Positions 43,104 through 52,232 of a stretch of 64,000 bases of DNA are shown here, piece by piece. Each line of letters opens with the position of its first letter. Position 1 is the stretch's first letter. A program made the position numbers and the translations under genes. Below the pieces are notes generated by a model that saw only the letters and a program-made list of their open reading frames with translations, had not been told where the DNA came from and searched no databases. Origin of the DNA: Thiocapsa roseilacustris (lineage in GTDB: Bacteria > Pseudomonadota > Gammaproteobacteria > Chromatiales > Chromatiaceae); the NCBI RefSeq assembly GCF_041903755.1, contig NZ_JBBWVE010000008.1, positions 124,001-188,000 of the forward strand. Reading direction: 5' to 3'.

Positions 43104-45790
43104 GTCAGCGTGACTCCAAGCCGGTTCGCGAGTCGTGCAAGCCGGTCCCGCGCCGCGTCGATGTCGAATCCATCCATCGCGGTCTTGACCTCGCGGAATC
43201 CGTCGTACCACGGCGTCTGGCGCAGCATCTTGTCCAGCGCGACGAGCGAGCGCATCGCCGCGCGGATATCCCGATCCATGTCCCGCTGCAAGGTCTGCAT
43301 CAGCGGCGCGATCGTCGCGAGGTCGAGCTCGGCGGGTGCGTCGTGCGCTTGCGCATCCGCTGCCTCCGCCAACGGACGGCGCGGGGTCGCCGATGCGACC
43401 GGCACGGCATGCGTCGCATCCGGGGTGCCGATCACCGCGCCCCCGTTCAGCGTTGCGGCAAGCTGCGCGCGTAAGGCCTGCGGCAGGATCGGCTTCGTGA
43501 TGCAGCCGTCGAAGTGCTCTGCGCGGCCGGGGTGCGTGCGCCTGTCGCGCGCCCGTCCGCCACACATGAGCAGACAGGGAACAGTCCGCAGGGTCGGCTG
43601 TGCCTTGATCAGCGCGACCTGCTCTAGCGGATCCACCGGATCCACCGGATCCACCGCGTCGTGCGCCGTCGCCGGCTCATCGATCAGAATCGCACTCGGC
43701 ACCGACGTCCCGGCCGCGGCGATGATCGGTTCGACGGTCGGGTAAACCTGAACGCGATAGCCGGCAGACGCGAGCGATCGTCCGAGCAATGCCCCGGTGG
43801 CGGGGTTCGGATGCACGACCACGACCAGGGGTGAGGCTTCGGTCATCGCTGCACTGGACGGCGTGGTCAGTCCCTCGCGCGAGCGCCCCAGCCGGACATG
43901 GAAGTGAAAGACGCTCCCCACGCCGATCTGGCTGCGAATCTCGATCGCCCCCTGCATGAGGGCGACCAGGTTTTTGCAGATCGGCAAACCTAACCCGGTG
44001 CCGCCGAACCGCCGCGTGGTCGAGCTGTCGGCCTGGTTGAACAACTCGAACACCCGCGCCGTCTGTTCGGGTGTCATGCCTAGACCGGTATCACTGATGC
44101 TCGCCTCCAGGGTCACCCCCGCAGCATCGAGCGTGAGCACCCGGACCCGCAGGAGGACCTCGCCATGCGCGGTGAACTTCACCGCGTTGCAGAGCAGGTT
44201 GACGAGGATCTGTTCCAGTCGCAATGGATCACCACGCAACTGCATCGGCATGCCGGGATCGAGATCGACCACGACCTCCAACCCTTTGTCCTCCGCCTGG
44301 AGCTGGATCGCGGCGAGACTGCGCTCCAAGACCTGCTCGAGATCGAAGTCGATCGTCTCGAGCGTGAGCCGACCGGCTTCCATCTTCGAGAAATCCAGGA
44401 TGTCGTTGATGATCCGCAGCAGGGCCTCGGCAGCGGTGTGGATGCGGCGCAGGTAATCGGCCTGGCGCGGCTCCAGATCGGTGCGTAGCGCCAGGTCGGC
44501 AAAGCCGATGATGGCGTTCATGGGGGTGCGCAGCTCATGGCTCATGGTCGCCAGGAAGGCGCTCTTCGCCTCGCTCGATGCCTTGGCGGAGGCGGTCTCG
44601 CGCTCCGCGCGCTCACGCTCGATGCGTTCGGTCACATCGAAGACCGAGCCCTCGATCAGCGCGACCGTGCCGTCATCGCCGGGAACCACGCGGGCCGAGA
44701 CGACGCAGTCGACAACCCCGCCATCGCGGTTGTGCAAGCGGGTCTCGAAGCCCGTAACGCGGCCCTGCCTCGCCAACGCCCGCCGAAACGCGAGACGATC
44801 GCCCGCATCGACCAACTGCGCGGTCAGGTCGGGTACCGCCGCACGACAGGCATCGGGCGACCCGTAGCCGAGCAGGCCGGCCATGGCCGGATTGACGCTG
44901 ACCGGGGTGCCGTCCGGCGCGATCTGGAAGATGCCCTCGAACGCGTGCTCGACGATGTCGCGATACTTCTTCTCCGAGCGCTGCAGACGTGCCTCCGAGA
45001 GGCGAAGCTCCTGCATGCGTCGATCGAGGTCGGCGAGTGTCTGCTTCAGACGCGCGACCATCGTGCGGAAGGACAAGGCGAGCTGGCCGATCTCGTCGCG
45101 GCTGCCGACCTCGACCTCCTGCTCGAGATCGCCCTCGCCAATTGCGACGGCATGTGCGCTGAGCTGTTTGATCGGCCGCACCAAGGCCCGCACCAACGGG
45201 ATCGACAACAGGATCCCGAGCAGCATGAACAGCGCGCCGACCCCGAGCGATTGCAGGCTCAAGCGCCAGATCTCGCGCCGGACAGGTTCCAGGGCGAAGG
45301 CGATGAAGGCGGTGCCCCACGCATAGTCGTTGACGATGACCGGGCCCATGACCTCCAGGGTGTCGGCGTCCGGATTGTGCGCCAGGATCGGTGCCGTATC
45401 CGGACAACAGCCGGGCGCGAAGGGCAGATCGGGCGGCCGCTGATCCCGCAGCCCCGGGTCCATGCTGCTGAGCACCCGCCCGCTGCCGTCAACGATCATG
45501 ACCTGGACCACATCCGGCTCGTCGCGCTCGATGTGCCGGACGATGTCGTCGACGGAGCGCCGATCGACATAGGTCTCGCCGGTCTCGGGATCGATGACCG
45601 TCACCGCATACTGGCACTTTTGCTGCATCGAGCGCAGCACGCTCTCGGCGCGTTTCGTGGTCTCGCGATTCAGCACCTGCTGGGTCACATGGATGTTCAG
45701 CATCATGCTGACGATGAGGCCGAACGAGAACAGCAGCAGCACCGCGAACACCAGTTTGCGGTGCATCGATCCGAACAGGCCCGTAGTCAT
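43100..45790 (-). CDS. Membrane hybrid histidine kinase with cysteine-containing periplasmic domain
   Basis: About 896 residues. TM1 (about 12-32), periplasmic region (about 35-175) with only Cys59 and the CysCys pair 128-129, TM2 (about 185-205), HAMP (RPIKQLSAHAVAIGEGDLE), a PAS domain (YRDIVEHAFEGIFQIAPDG), HisKA with MSHELRTPMNAIIGF, and HATPase with NAVKFTA, SDTGLGM and FGGTGLGLPI. A C-terminal receiver-like domain (LVVVVHPNPATG, ILIDEPA, CITKPI) lacks the acidic pair, so it is probably degenerate. The last 120 residues resemble an Hpt-like helical bundle but lack a clear motif. A GATCCACCG repeat x3 encodes the DPVDPVDP linker. The chosen ATG gives a standard membrane-insertion start. 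Confidence 0.88.
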   Translation of the reverse strand: MTTGLFGSMHRKLVFAVLLLFSFGLIVSMMLNIHVTQQVLNRETTKRAESVLRSMQQKCQYAVTVIDPETGETYVDRRSVDDIVRHIERDEPDVVQVMIVDGSGRVLSSMDPGLRDQRPPDLPFAPGCCPDTAPILAHNPDADTLEVMGPVIVNDYAWGTAFIAFALEPVRREIWRLSLQSLGVGALFMLLGILLSIPLVRALVRPIKQLSAHAVAIGEGDLEQEVEVGSRDEIGQLALSFRTMVARLKQTLADLDRRMQELRLSEARLQRSEKKYRDIVEHAFEGIFQIAPDGTPVSVNPAMAGLLGYGSPDACRAAVPDLTAQLVDAGDRLAFRRALARQGRVTGFETRLHNRDGGVVDCVVSARVVPGDDGTVALIEGSVFDVTERIERERAERETASAKASSEAKSAFLATMSHELRTPMNAIIGFADLALRTDLEPRQADYLRRIHTAAEALLRIINDILDFSKMEAGRLTLETIDFDLEQVLERSLAAIQLQAEDKGLEVVVDLDPGMPMQLRGDPLRLEQILVNLLCNAVKFTAHGEVLLRVRVLTLDAAGVTLEASISDTGLGMTPEQTARVFELFNQADSSTTRRFGGTGLGLPICKNLVALMQGAIEIRSQIGVGSVFHFHVRLGRSREGLTTPSSAAMTEASPLVVVVHPNPATGALLGRSLASAGYRVQVYPTVEPIIAAAGTSVPSAILIDEPATAHDAVDPVDPVDPLEQVALIKAQPTLRTVPCLLMCGGRARDRRTHPGRAEHFDGCITKPILPQALRAQLAATLNGGAVIGTPDATHAVPVASATPRRPLAEAADAQAHDAPAELDLATIAPLMQTLQRDMDRDIRAAMRSLVALDKMLRQTPWYDGFREVKTAMDGFDIDAARDRLARLANRLGVTLT

Positions 45791-45832
45791 CGCACTCAAG
45801 CCAAGCACGGTGGGGATGAGCGGGGTGTCCTG

Positions 45833-46822
45833 TTAATCCGCCATCGCCCAATCCGATCCGATCTGTCGGTTCGGGTACTGACTGAACAGATACTGCACAC
45901 GATTGGTCGCATTGAAGTCGAACGAGAGATAGCGCCGATGGCAATAGGTGCAGCGCTCGGCCAGATCGTAGAACGCGGTTCTGGCCTCCTCGGGGGTCGG
46001 CTCGCTGCGTAGTCGTTGCGTGACCTGCTGCGCGAGCCTGACCTCATCCTTGAGCTGCTGCTCGAAATCGGGTGACGGGTTGCGGATCGGTACAAAGAAC
46101 TTGGCCGAGCCATCGATGCGCAGGCCATCGAGCATGCCCTCGAAACTGTCGCCCGCGCCCACAATGTCTGATCGCTGGAGTTGCCGCTCGGCGTCCAGCA
46201 TCTGCGCGAGTGCGAGCGACGCGCCGGCCAGATGTTTGAAGAACTCGGTGAAAGCGTTGATGGCGTAGACGCTCGCCTGAGGACTGGCCCCGCCCAGGAT
46301 CACCGCGCGTCCGGGGCCACCAAAGGCCTGCTCGACCACTTCGATGTGGCCGACCTCGGCGTTCTCCCAGTCGACCACCGAGCGACCCTCCTCGACGAGG
46401 CGTCGCACCAGAGGGTTCTCGGCGGGTCCGCCGCAGAGGATGATCGTCTTCTCCTCGAGATATTTCTCCGGAACCTGCGAGGTCTGGATCGCGATCGGGA
46501 TCGACGAGGTCGCGGCAATCGCGGTCAAGAACTCGCCGACCCGTTCGGCCAGATCGACCGCCGCGATCGCAACCGGACCGCTCGTCGCATCTCCCAGGAC
46601 GATGTTGGCATTCAGTGTTCCGAAGGGCGTCATGTAGGCCGTTGTGCGCAGCTTGATGGCGTCCGGGGTGAAGAGATCGAAGACCTCCCCGCCCGGCAAG
46701 CAACCCAACTCGGGCTCCGCCGCGTGCAGCGCGCCGCCAAGCGACACGGCACCTGCAACGAAACCGAGGGCGAGGACCATCGTGAGCGAGGCAGCGGTGG
46801 ACCGGGGCTTCATGTGTTTCAT
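45833..46822 (-). CDS. Exported S-layer-like protein with one CxxCH haem-binding motif
   Basis: A 329-residue secreted protein. A hydrophobic leader (LTMVLALGFVAGAVSLGGALHA) precedes a domain with LGDATSGPVAIAAVDLAE, TIILCGGPAENPLVRRL and GRAVILGGASPQASVYAINA; these resemble the nucleotide-like folds of archaeal S-layer-related proteins. The C-terminal part is helical and has CTYCHRRYL, a single c-type haem motif. Haem attachment is predicted, not shown. It sits in an operon between a TlpA-like thioredoxin and the hybrid kinase (gap of 42 bases to the kinase), so it may sense or bind a ligand for the kinase. Start either 46822 or 46813. Confidence 0.75.
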   Translation of the reverse strand: MKHMKPRSTAASLTMVLALGFVAGAVSLGGALHAAEPELGCLPGGEVFDLFTPDAIKLRTTAYMTPFGTLNANIVLGDATSGPVAIAAVDLAERVGEFLTAIAATSSIPIAIQTSQVPEKYLEEKTIILCGGPAENPLVRRLVEEGRSVVDWENAEVGHIEVVEQAFGGPGRAVILGGASPQASVYAINAFTEFFKHLAGASLALAQMLDAERQLQRSDIVGAGDSFEGMLDGLRIDGSAKFFVPIRNPSPDFEQQLKDEVRLAQQVTQRLRSEPTPEEARTAFYDLAERCTYCHRRYLSFDFNATNRVQYLFSQYPNRQIGSDWAMAD

Positions 46823-46849
46823 CAGTCGTCTCCGCGAGAAGACCGCCCT

Positions 46850-47395
46850 TCAAGGCGGGAGCGGTGGCCCCATGACCGACAACGCCGACGCTTCAGACGC
46901 GAGCGCCTGCTCGATCAGGGTATGCACCTTGTCGACCGAGGTGGTGATCACCGCGGCCCGAATGATGTGCTCCCGGTCCAAGACCAGGGCCATGGGCACA
47001 TCGTGGATCAAATAGCTCTCTTTCAGCGAGGCCCATTCGTCGACCAACACCGGGAAACCCGGGCGCAACTGGTCGACGAACAACGACACCTTGGCGCGGC
47101 TTTCCCGCAGACTGATGGCGACGATCGCGAGCCCACGCTCGCTCAGATCGCTCGCCTGCTCGGTCAAGCGGACCATGATTTCCCTGCAAAACGGACACCA
47201 GACTCCCCAGAAGAGAATCAGCAACGCCTGGTGCTCACCTGGATCGTCCGACAAGGTGAACGCCTGTCCATCGGCGGTCGACAGCGTAAAATCGGCCGCA
47301 GGCTGACCGACCAGACAACTCGGGTCACGACTGTTCGCGCTCGCGGCGATGAGGGGCCAGCAGAGTAGGACAGCGCAGAGGACGCCGGTTTTCAT
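46850..47395 (-). CDS. Exported TlpA-like thiol-disulfide protein
   Basis: A 181-residue secreted thioredoxin-fold protein. The signal peptide is MKTGVLCAVLLCWPLIAASA, the fold starts at GQPAADFTLSTADGQ, the active site is WGVWCPFCREIM (CxxC), and the C-terminal part has the cis-proline in IHDVPMALVLD. TlpA/ResA relatives reduce apocytochrome or other periplasmic thiols, consistent with the CxxCH protein and the cysteine-bearing kinase next to it. Its ATG overlaps the end of the upstream gene (ATGA). Confidence 0.88.
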   Translation of the reverse strand: MKTGVLCAVLLCWPLIAASANSRDPSCLVGQPAADFTLSTADGQAFTLSDDPGEHQALLILFWGVWCPFCREIMVRLTEQASDLSERGLAIVAISLRESRAKVSLFVDQLRPGFPVLVDEWASLKESYLIHDVPMALVLDREHIIRAAVITTSVDKVHTLIEQALASEASALSVMGPPLPP

Positions 47396-48114
47396 GGTCG
47401 CACGGGCGCCAACAGCACCGCCTGGACACGGCCCCGCTCGTCATCGACCACGGCCAGGATCGCTGCGGGCGGTGCGTCATCGGCAAGCGGCAGCCCAAAG
47501 CGCTCCGGCAAGGCGCAGCCGACGACCGCCGCCTCGTGCAGATCCACGATCGGTTGGCGCACCAGTTCCTGTCGCACGAGCCAATACTGGCCAAGCCCGC
47601 CATCGATCGCGACCGGCTCAACCAGCAGCAGCCGAAACGCGCCCTGGAAGATGCGCCCCGGCTCCATATTGCACACCGTGAAATCAACCGCTGGCCCGCC
47701 GTGCGGATCCCTAGTCCGCGCCAGATACAGATCGAGCCGCCAGGCGGTAGCGACGCGCGCATCGGCGAGCAGCCGCGAGAATCCGGCGTGCCACCCTTGT
47801 GTATCCAGAGCGTTCTCATCCAGGTCGCTCATGGTCAAGGAGAGCCCATTGACACGAACCGCGGTGGATGCAGGTGCGGCATCATCGCCCTGAACGACCA
47901 GCGCCAGACAGTGTTCATGCACCAGCGCCACGGTAGTCTCGACCCTGGCCCGTTGTCGCGCATCGGTGATCGCGCCGATCTCCAGCTCGCACAGCACGCG
48001 CGGTTCCCCGCTCCCATCGGTGCACCACGCCTTCGTGACTCCCGCGAAGAGCAGGATCGCCCCGATCGCAAGCGCAGCGGAGCGACCAGCATGCCGCCCG
48101 CGCCCGTGCATCAT
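47392..48114 (-). CDS. Exported protein of unknown function, first gene of the kinase operon
   Basis: A 240-residue protein with a signal (SAALAIGAILLFAGVTKAWC). The mature part has four to six cysteines (VLCELEIGAI, HEHCLALVV, FTVCNMEPG, VVGCALPE) and a beta-rich middle (MSDLDENALDTQGWH). I do not recognise a family. Its ATGA overlap with the TlpA-like gene shows that they are translated together. As the most upstream gene of the operon it may be the ligand-binding or substrate component of the presumed sensor. Confidence 0.72.
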   Translation of the reverse strand: MMHGRGRHAGRSAALAIGAILLFAGVTKAWCTDGSGEPRVLCELEIGAITDARQRARVETTVALVHEHCLALVVQGDDAAPASTAVRVNGLSLTMSDLDENALDTQGWHAGFSRLLADARVATAWRLDLYLARTRDPHGGPAVDFTVCNMEPGRIFQGAFRLLLVEPVAIDGGLGQYWLVRQELVRQPIVDLHEAAVVGCALPERFGLPLADDAPPAAILAVVDDERGRVQAVLLAPVRP

Positions 48115-48473
48115 CGCGCCCGATGTCCCGGCAAGGTGCGGGAACCACAGCGACTCAGGATTGGATTCAGGCCCGAAGGCAACGTCTGCGTGTCCGATGA
48201 ATATCTCGTCATTCTGACCAGCGGAATGGATCGGTTTCGACTGGCGTTAAGTGTAGACCAAGCGTCGCCCCCCCGCACCGGACGCCCTGCGAATCCTCTC
48301 GCAGGTCGTCTCCGATCAGACCGATTGGACATCAACAGCCTGAGCCGCACCGCCGACGTCCCCGTACTGACGATCCGCTACGATCTCGCGGAAGGGCTGC
48401 TGCCGTCGTGCAATCTATAAAGAGGAGTTAAAACGCAAGACCGACCGAAAAGTTCATTCATCAGGAGACGACA

Positions 48474-48581
48474 ATGGCGCGGACCACTCCAGCAGAGGCC
48501 TTTGCCGAGGCGCAAACCACGATGACCAACGGCGATTGGGATGGCTTCTTCGCCACGCTGGATCGCGATGATCTGCTCTAG
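48474..48581 (+). pseudogene. Very short reading frame with a good ribosome binding site, probably gene fragment
   Basis: CAGGAG lies nine bases before an ATG that encodes 35 residues (MARTTPAEAFAEAQ...TLDRDDLL) and stops at a TAG. The composition looks like the N-terminus of a larger soluble protein, for example a SnoaL-like domain, but no continuation is found. The rest of the 617-base gap 48115-48731 shows no gene that I can support. A functional microprotein cannot be ruled out. Confidence 0.35.
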
Positions 48582-48731
48582 CGCGAGGCCCGCCCAGAGT
48601 AGCCAACCCTCCAAGAGTAAGGACTAGCGCGGTCACTTGGTCCAGGTGCCGCTTTCGGGCGAGTCCTTCAGCGTCCAGTCCAACTTCTTCGTGGTCAACA
48701 CCATGCGCACGGCCGATCGTGGCCTTGGCCG

Positions 48732-50345
48732 TTATGCCGCCGAGGATGACGCCTCGGCGGCCCGCTGCTCGGTCAGCGCGCGATGCATGACGATGTTGAG
48801 CATCCGTACGGTCGCCCCGATCGCCGCGAAGACCTGGTTGGCATGCACCCCGCGGGTCCGCAGCTCGCCTTGGTCGGTGTCCCAGGTAATGCTGCATTCG
48901 GTCAGTGCGTCGGTGCGCCCGCCCTTGGGGATGCGGACCTCGTAGTCGAGCAGGGTCGGCAGGGTCAGACCACGCTTTTTCACGATCTTGGCCAGCGCAT
49001 TGTTGAAGGCGTCGAAGCCACCGTTGCCGCTGCCGGCGGCGGTGTGGGTCTCCTCGACGATGCGGATCTTGATGCTCGCCGTCGACTCCAGATCCAGGGT
49101 CGAGGAGACCGAGCAGGAGAGCAGCTCGGCATGGTTGTAATCCTTGCTCTCCATGACCTCGGCGATGATGAAGGGCAGGTCTTCGATGGTAATGGTCTTT
49201 TTGGAGTCGCCGAGCTCGACGATCCGCTTGAGAACCTTGGCCTGGTTTTCTTCCGAGAGCGTGATATCAAGACGTTCCAGATTCTTCGCAAGCGATGCCT
49301 TGCCGGCGAGCTTGCCCAGCGCGTATTTGCGCCGTCGTGCGAAACGCTCGGGCGAGAGGCGCGTGTGGTAGAGGCTGCCTTTGCGATCGCCGTCGGCATG
49401 AATACCTGCGGTCTGGGTGAAGACGTCGGCCCCGATAATGGGGGCATTGTCGGCGATCCGTTTGCCCGAGAAGTATTCGACCAGCTCGCTGATGCGCGCG
49501 AGATGGCTCTCGTCGATCCCGATCTGCAAGCCGAGCTGGTCGCGCAGATTGACGGCGACCTCGGCCAAGGAGGCATTGCCGGCACGCTCCCCGAGGCAAT
49601 TCACGGTGCAATGAACGGCCGCCGCGCCCGCCCGAGCCGCGGCAAGCACGTTGGCGGTCGCGAGCCCGTAGTCGTTGTGCGGATGGAAATCGAGGTTGAT
49701 GCCCGGAAAGTGCCGGAGCATGTCGGTGAAAGCATCGAAGACCCGCTCGGGCGTCATGACGCCGAGCGTATCGGGGAGCATGAAGTGACCAACCCCGCAA
49801 TCGGCCAGTCGCTCCACCAGCCCAAACACGTATGCCGGATTGTCACGGTAGCCGTTCGACCAGTCTTCGAGATAGAGATTGACGGCGAGGCCACGGTCAT
49901 GGGCGATGGCGATCGTGTCCCGGACGTCGGCGGCGTGCTGATCGAGCGTCTTGCCGAGCTGGCCGCGACAGTGCTTCTCGCTGCCCTTCGCGAGCAGGTT
50001 GATCACATGGCCGCCGGCCCCCCGGATCCAGTCGACGCTGCGCCCGCCGTCGACGAAACCCAACACCTCGACGCGCCTCGCCAGATCACGCTCTTCGGCC
50101 CAGGCGATGATTTGAGCCACGGCATGGGCCTCGCCGGAGGACACACGTGCCGAGGCGACCTCGATGCGGTCTACCCGAACCTGCTCAAGCAACACCTTGG
50201 CGATATTGACCTTTTCGTCGGGCGAAAAGGACACCCCTTGGGTCTGCTCGCCATCGCGCAGGGTGGTGTCCATGATGTGGACGTAACGGCCGAGCTGGGT
50301 CATCGTGGGTATCTCGTCATGCGAGGCCGGCGCAATCGGGCTCAT
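48732..50345 (-). CDS. 2-isopropylmalate/citramalate-synthase family enzyme
   Basis: A 537-residue DRE-TIM metallolyase. IMDTTLRDGEQTQGVSFSPDEK is the catalytic start (metal-binding Asp and the Arg of RDGE), followed by the HxH zinc motif in FHPHNDYG and the LGERAGNASLAE block. The C-terminal part (TLDLESTASIKIR, AFNNALAKI) is a LeuA regulatory-type domain. Both 2-isopropylmalate synthase and citramalate synthase fit; the sequence alone does not decide. The upstream thrC overlaps it (ATGA), which suggests a link of threonine to isoleucine or leucine synthesis; citramalate or homologous condensation would fit that. Confidence 0.85.
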   Translation of the reverse strand: MSPIAPASHDEIPTMTQLGRYVHIMDTTLRDGEQTQGVSFSPDEKVNIAKVLLEQVRVDRIEVASARVSSGEAHAVAQIIAWAEERDLARRVEVLGFVDGGRSVDWIRGAGGHVINLLAKGSEKHCRGQLGKTLDQHAADVRDTIAIAHDRGLAVNLYLEDWSNGYRDNPAYVFGLVERLADCGVGHFMLPDTLGVMTPERVFDAFTDMLRHFPGINLDFHPHNDYGLATANVLAAARAGAAAVHCTVNCLGERAGNASLAEVAVNLRDQLGLQIGIDESHLARISELVEYFSGKRIADNAPIIGADVFTQTAGIHADGDRKGSLYHTRLSPERFARRRKYALGKLAGKASLAKNLERLDITLSEENQAKVLKRIVELGDSKKTITIEDLPFIIAEVMESKDYNHAELLSCSVSSTLDLESTASIKIRIVEETHTAAGSGNGGFDAFNNALAKIVKKRGLTLPTLLDYEVRIPKGGRTDALTECSITWDTDQGELRTRGVHANQVFAAIGATVRMLNIVMHRALTEQRAAEASSSAA

Positions 50346-51730
50346 CCGCCGTCCTTTAGGGTGGCGCGGATATGCGCCTCGAGCGTCGCGGCGTCGGCAT
50401 CGAGCTCAAGACAGCGGGTCGGCAGATCCATCAAACCCTGCAGCGCGGGCGGCAAGGGGGCATCGCGGCCGATGGCGAGCTGGATCGCCTCGTTGAACTT
50501 CGCCGGATGGGCCGTCGCGAGACAGATCAGATCCTCGGCAGCGCCGCCCGCCTGGACCCCGACCGCGGTGTGCGGGCAGAGGATGTAGTCGGCTGCGGCA
50601 TAGGTTTGCCGAATCTGCTCGAGCGTCTCGGCGTCGCTCACCGCGACCGCATCAAAATCGGCCCGAGCGCGTGCATGATGCGCTGCATCGACCTCAAGCC
50701 GACCGGTCGTCTGCAGCGTCTCGAGCAGTGCACGGACCTTCCCGGCATCCCCGTCGTGAAGGAAAAAGAGATAACGCTCGAAGTTCGAGGCGATCTGAAT
50801 GTCCATGGCGGGGCTGAGGGTCTGATAGACCTCGCCGACGGCGTAGACGCCCGTATCGACAAATCGCGTCAAGATGTCGTTGCGATTGGTCGCGATGATC
50901 AGCCGATCGATCGGCACACCCATCCGTTTGGCGAGATAGCCCGCGAAGACATCGCCGAAGTTACCGGTCGGCACCGCGAAGCTCAGGCGTCGCTCGGGGT
51001 CGCCTCCGCTGAAACGCGTCCAGGCAAAGACGTAGTAGACCATCTGAGCGAGGATCCGCGCCCAGTTGATCGAGTTGACCGCGCCCAGGCTGAATTCCGA
51101 CTTGAACGGCAGGTCGTTGAAGAGCTCCTTGACGATGCGTTGGGCGTCGTCGAAGCTGCCGCGTACCGCGATATTGTGGACGTTGGGATCCAGCACGCTC
51201 GTCATCTGACGTTCCTGGATCGGCGAAATCCGGCCCTTGGGATGGAGCATGAAGATGCTGATCCGCGCCTTGCCTCGGACCCCGTAGATGGCCGCGGAGC
51301 CGGTATCCCCGGAGGTGGCGCCGCAGATGTTGAGCTCCCCGCCGTCGCGCGCCAGGAGATACTCAAAGAGATTCCCGAGGAATTGAAGCGCAACGTCCTT
51401 GAAGGCGGCGGTCGGTCCGTGGAAGAGCTCGAGGATCCGCCGATCGCCGACCTCGACGATCGGCGTCACCTCGGGGTGCGTAAAGGTGGAGTAGGAGCGT
51501 TCGATCAGCGCGCGAAGGTCGTCCCGCGGGATCTCGTCCCCGACGAATGGAGTCATGACCTCGAGGGCCAGATCTTGAAAACCTAGACCGGACCAGGCCC
51601 GCAGGGTCGACACATCGACGCTCGGCACAGCGGTCGGGACCAAGAGTCCACCGTCGGTCGCCAGGCCCATTAAGACGGCCTCGGCAAAGCCGACCGGGGC
51701 AATCCCGCCGCGCGTGCTTGAGTACTGCAT
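50342..51730 (-). CDS. thrC: Threonine synthase
   Basis: A PLP enzyme converting O-phosphohomoserine to threonine; 462 residues. The PLP lysine is in HGPTAAFKDVALQFLG, the phosphate loop in GATSGDTGSAAIYG, and FAVPTGNFGDVFAGYLAKRMG is a family signature. The ATG at 51730 (MQYSSTRGGIAPVGFAE) is the standard start; the ORF can extend five residues further. It overlaps the LeuA-like gene by four bases and is divergent from the DUF4212 gene across a 502-base gap (51731-52232) in which I find no gene. Confidence 0.95.
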   Translation of the reverse strand: MQYSSTRGGIAPVGFAEAVLMGLATDGGLLVPTAVPSVDVSTLRAWSGLGFQDLALEVMTPFVGDEIPRDDLRALIERSYSTFTHPEVTPIVEVGDRRILELFHGPTAAFKDVALQFLGNLFEYLLARDGGELNICGATSGDTGSAAIYGVRGKARISIFMLHPKGRISPIQERQMTSVLDPNVHNIAVRGSFDDAQRIVKELFNDLPFKSEFSLGAVNSINWARILAQMVYYVFAWTRFSGGDPERRLSFAVPTGNFGDVFAGYLAKRMGVPIDRLIIATNRNDILTRFVDTGVYAVGEVYQTLSPAMDIQIASNFERYLFFLHDGDAGKVRALLETLQTTGRLEVDAAHHARARADFDAVAVSDAETLEQIRQTYAAADYILCPHTAVGVQAGGAAEDLICLATAHPAKFNEAIQLAIGRDAPLPPALQGLMDLPTRCLELDADAATLEAHIRATLKDGG

Positions 51731-52232
51731 ATCGTTCGAACCCACCGCTGAATGTTGTGACCTTCTCGCGCTGCAGGGTAAGAAACACCGCGACCGTTGG
51801 CAACCGAGATTCCATCCGAGCTCGGGAAGGCGTGACGAAGATGTGACGCGGATATTGCCGAAGATCGTGCTTTACCGATACATTCGCTGCGCCGGAGGAC
51901 CGCGCCGTCGTTGACAGCATGAGGTGGCGGGCCAGACAATGCCGGCGCCTCGCCCCGAGATTCGGACGAGGCAGAAAATGGAAACTTGCCGGACCGCGCT
52001 ACGGGGCGACACCGGCTTCGCAACTCGAGATGAGATCGAGGGTTCGGGTTGCGCGACCGACTGGTCGCTCGGCCTGCTCGCTCGGCCGGGTGCGCGCTGC
52101 GAGCGGTCGACAACAATAAGATCGACAGAGGGGCACAGGTTACGGCCGACGAGCCAGCCGCATGAAGGGTTCGTCATCGCCCCGTCACCCCGACCCACAA
52201 CACTCATCCGACACTACGGAGTGACACAACCT

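Noticed and set aside
44537..46012. 491-residue plus-strand frame across the kinase and S-layer-like genes
   Set aside because: Shadow spanning two real genes and their gap; no recognisable domain.
48783..50588. 601-residue plus-strand frame opposite the LeuA-like gene
   Set aside because: Antisense shadow without motifs; the minus strand has catalytic signatures.
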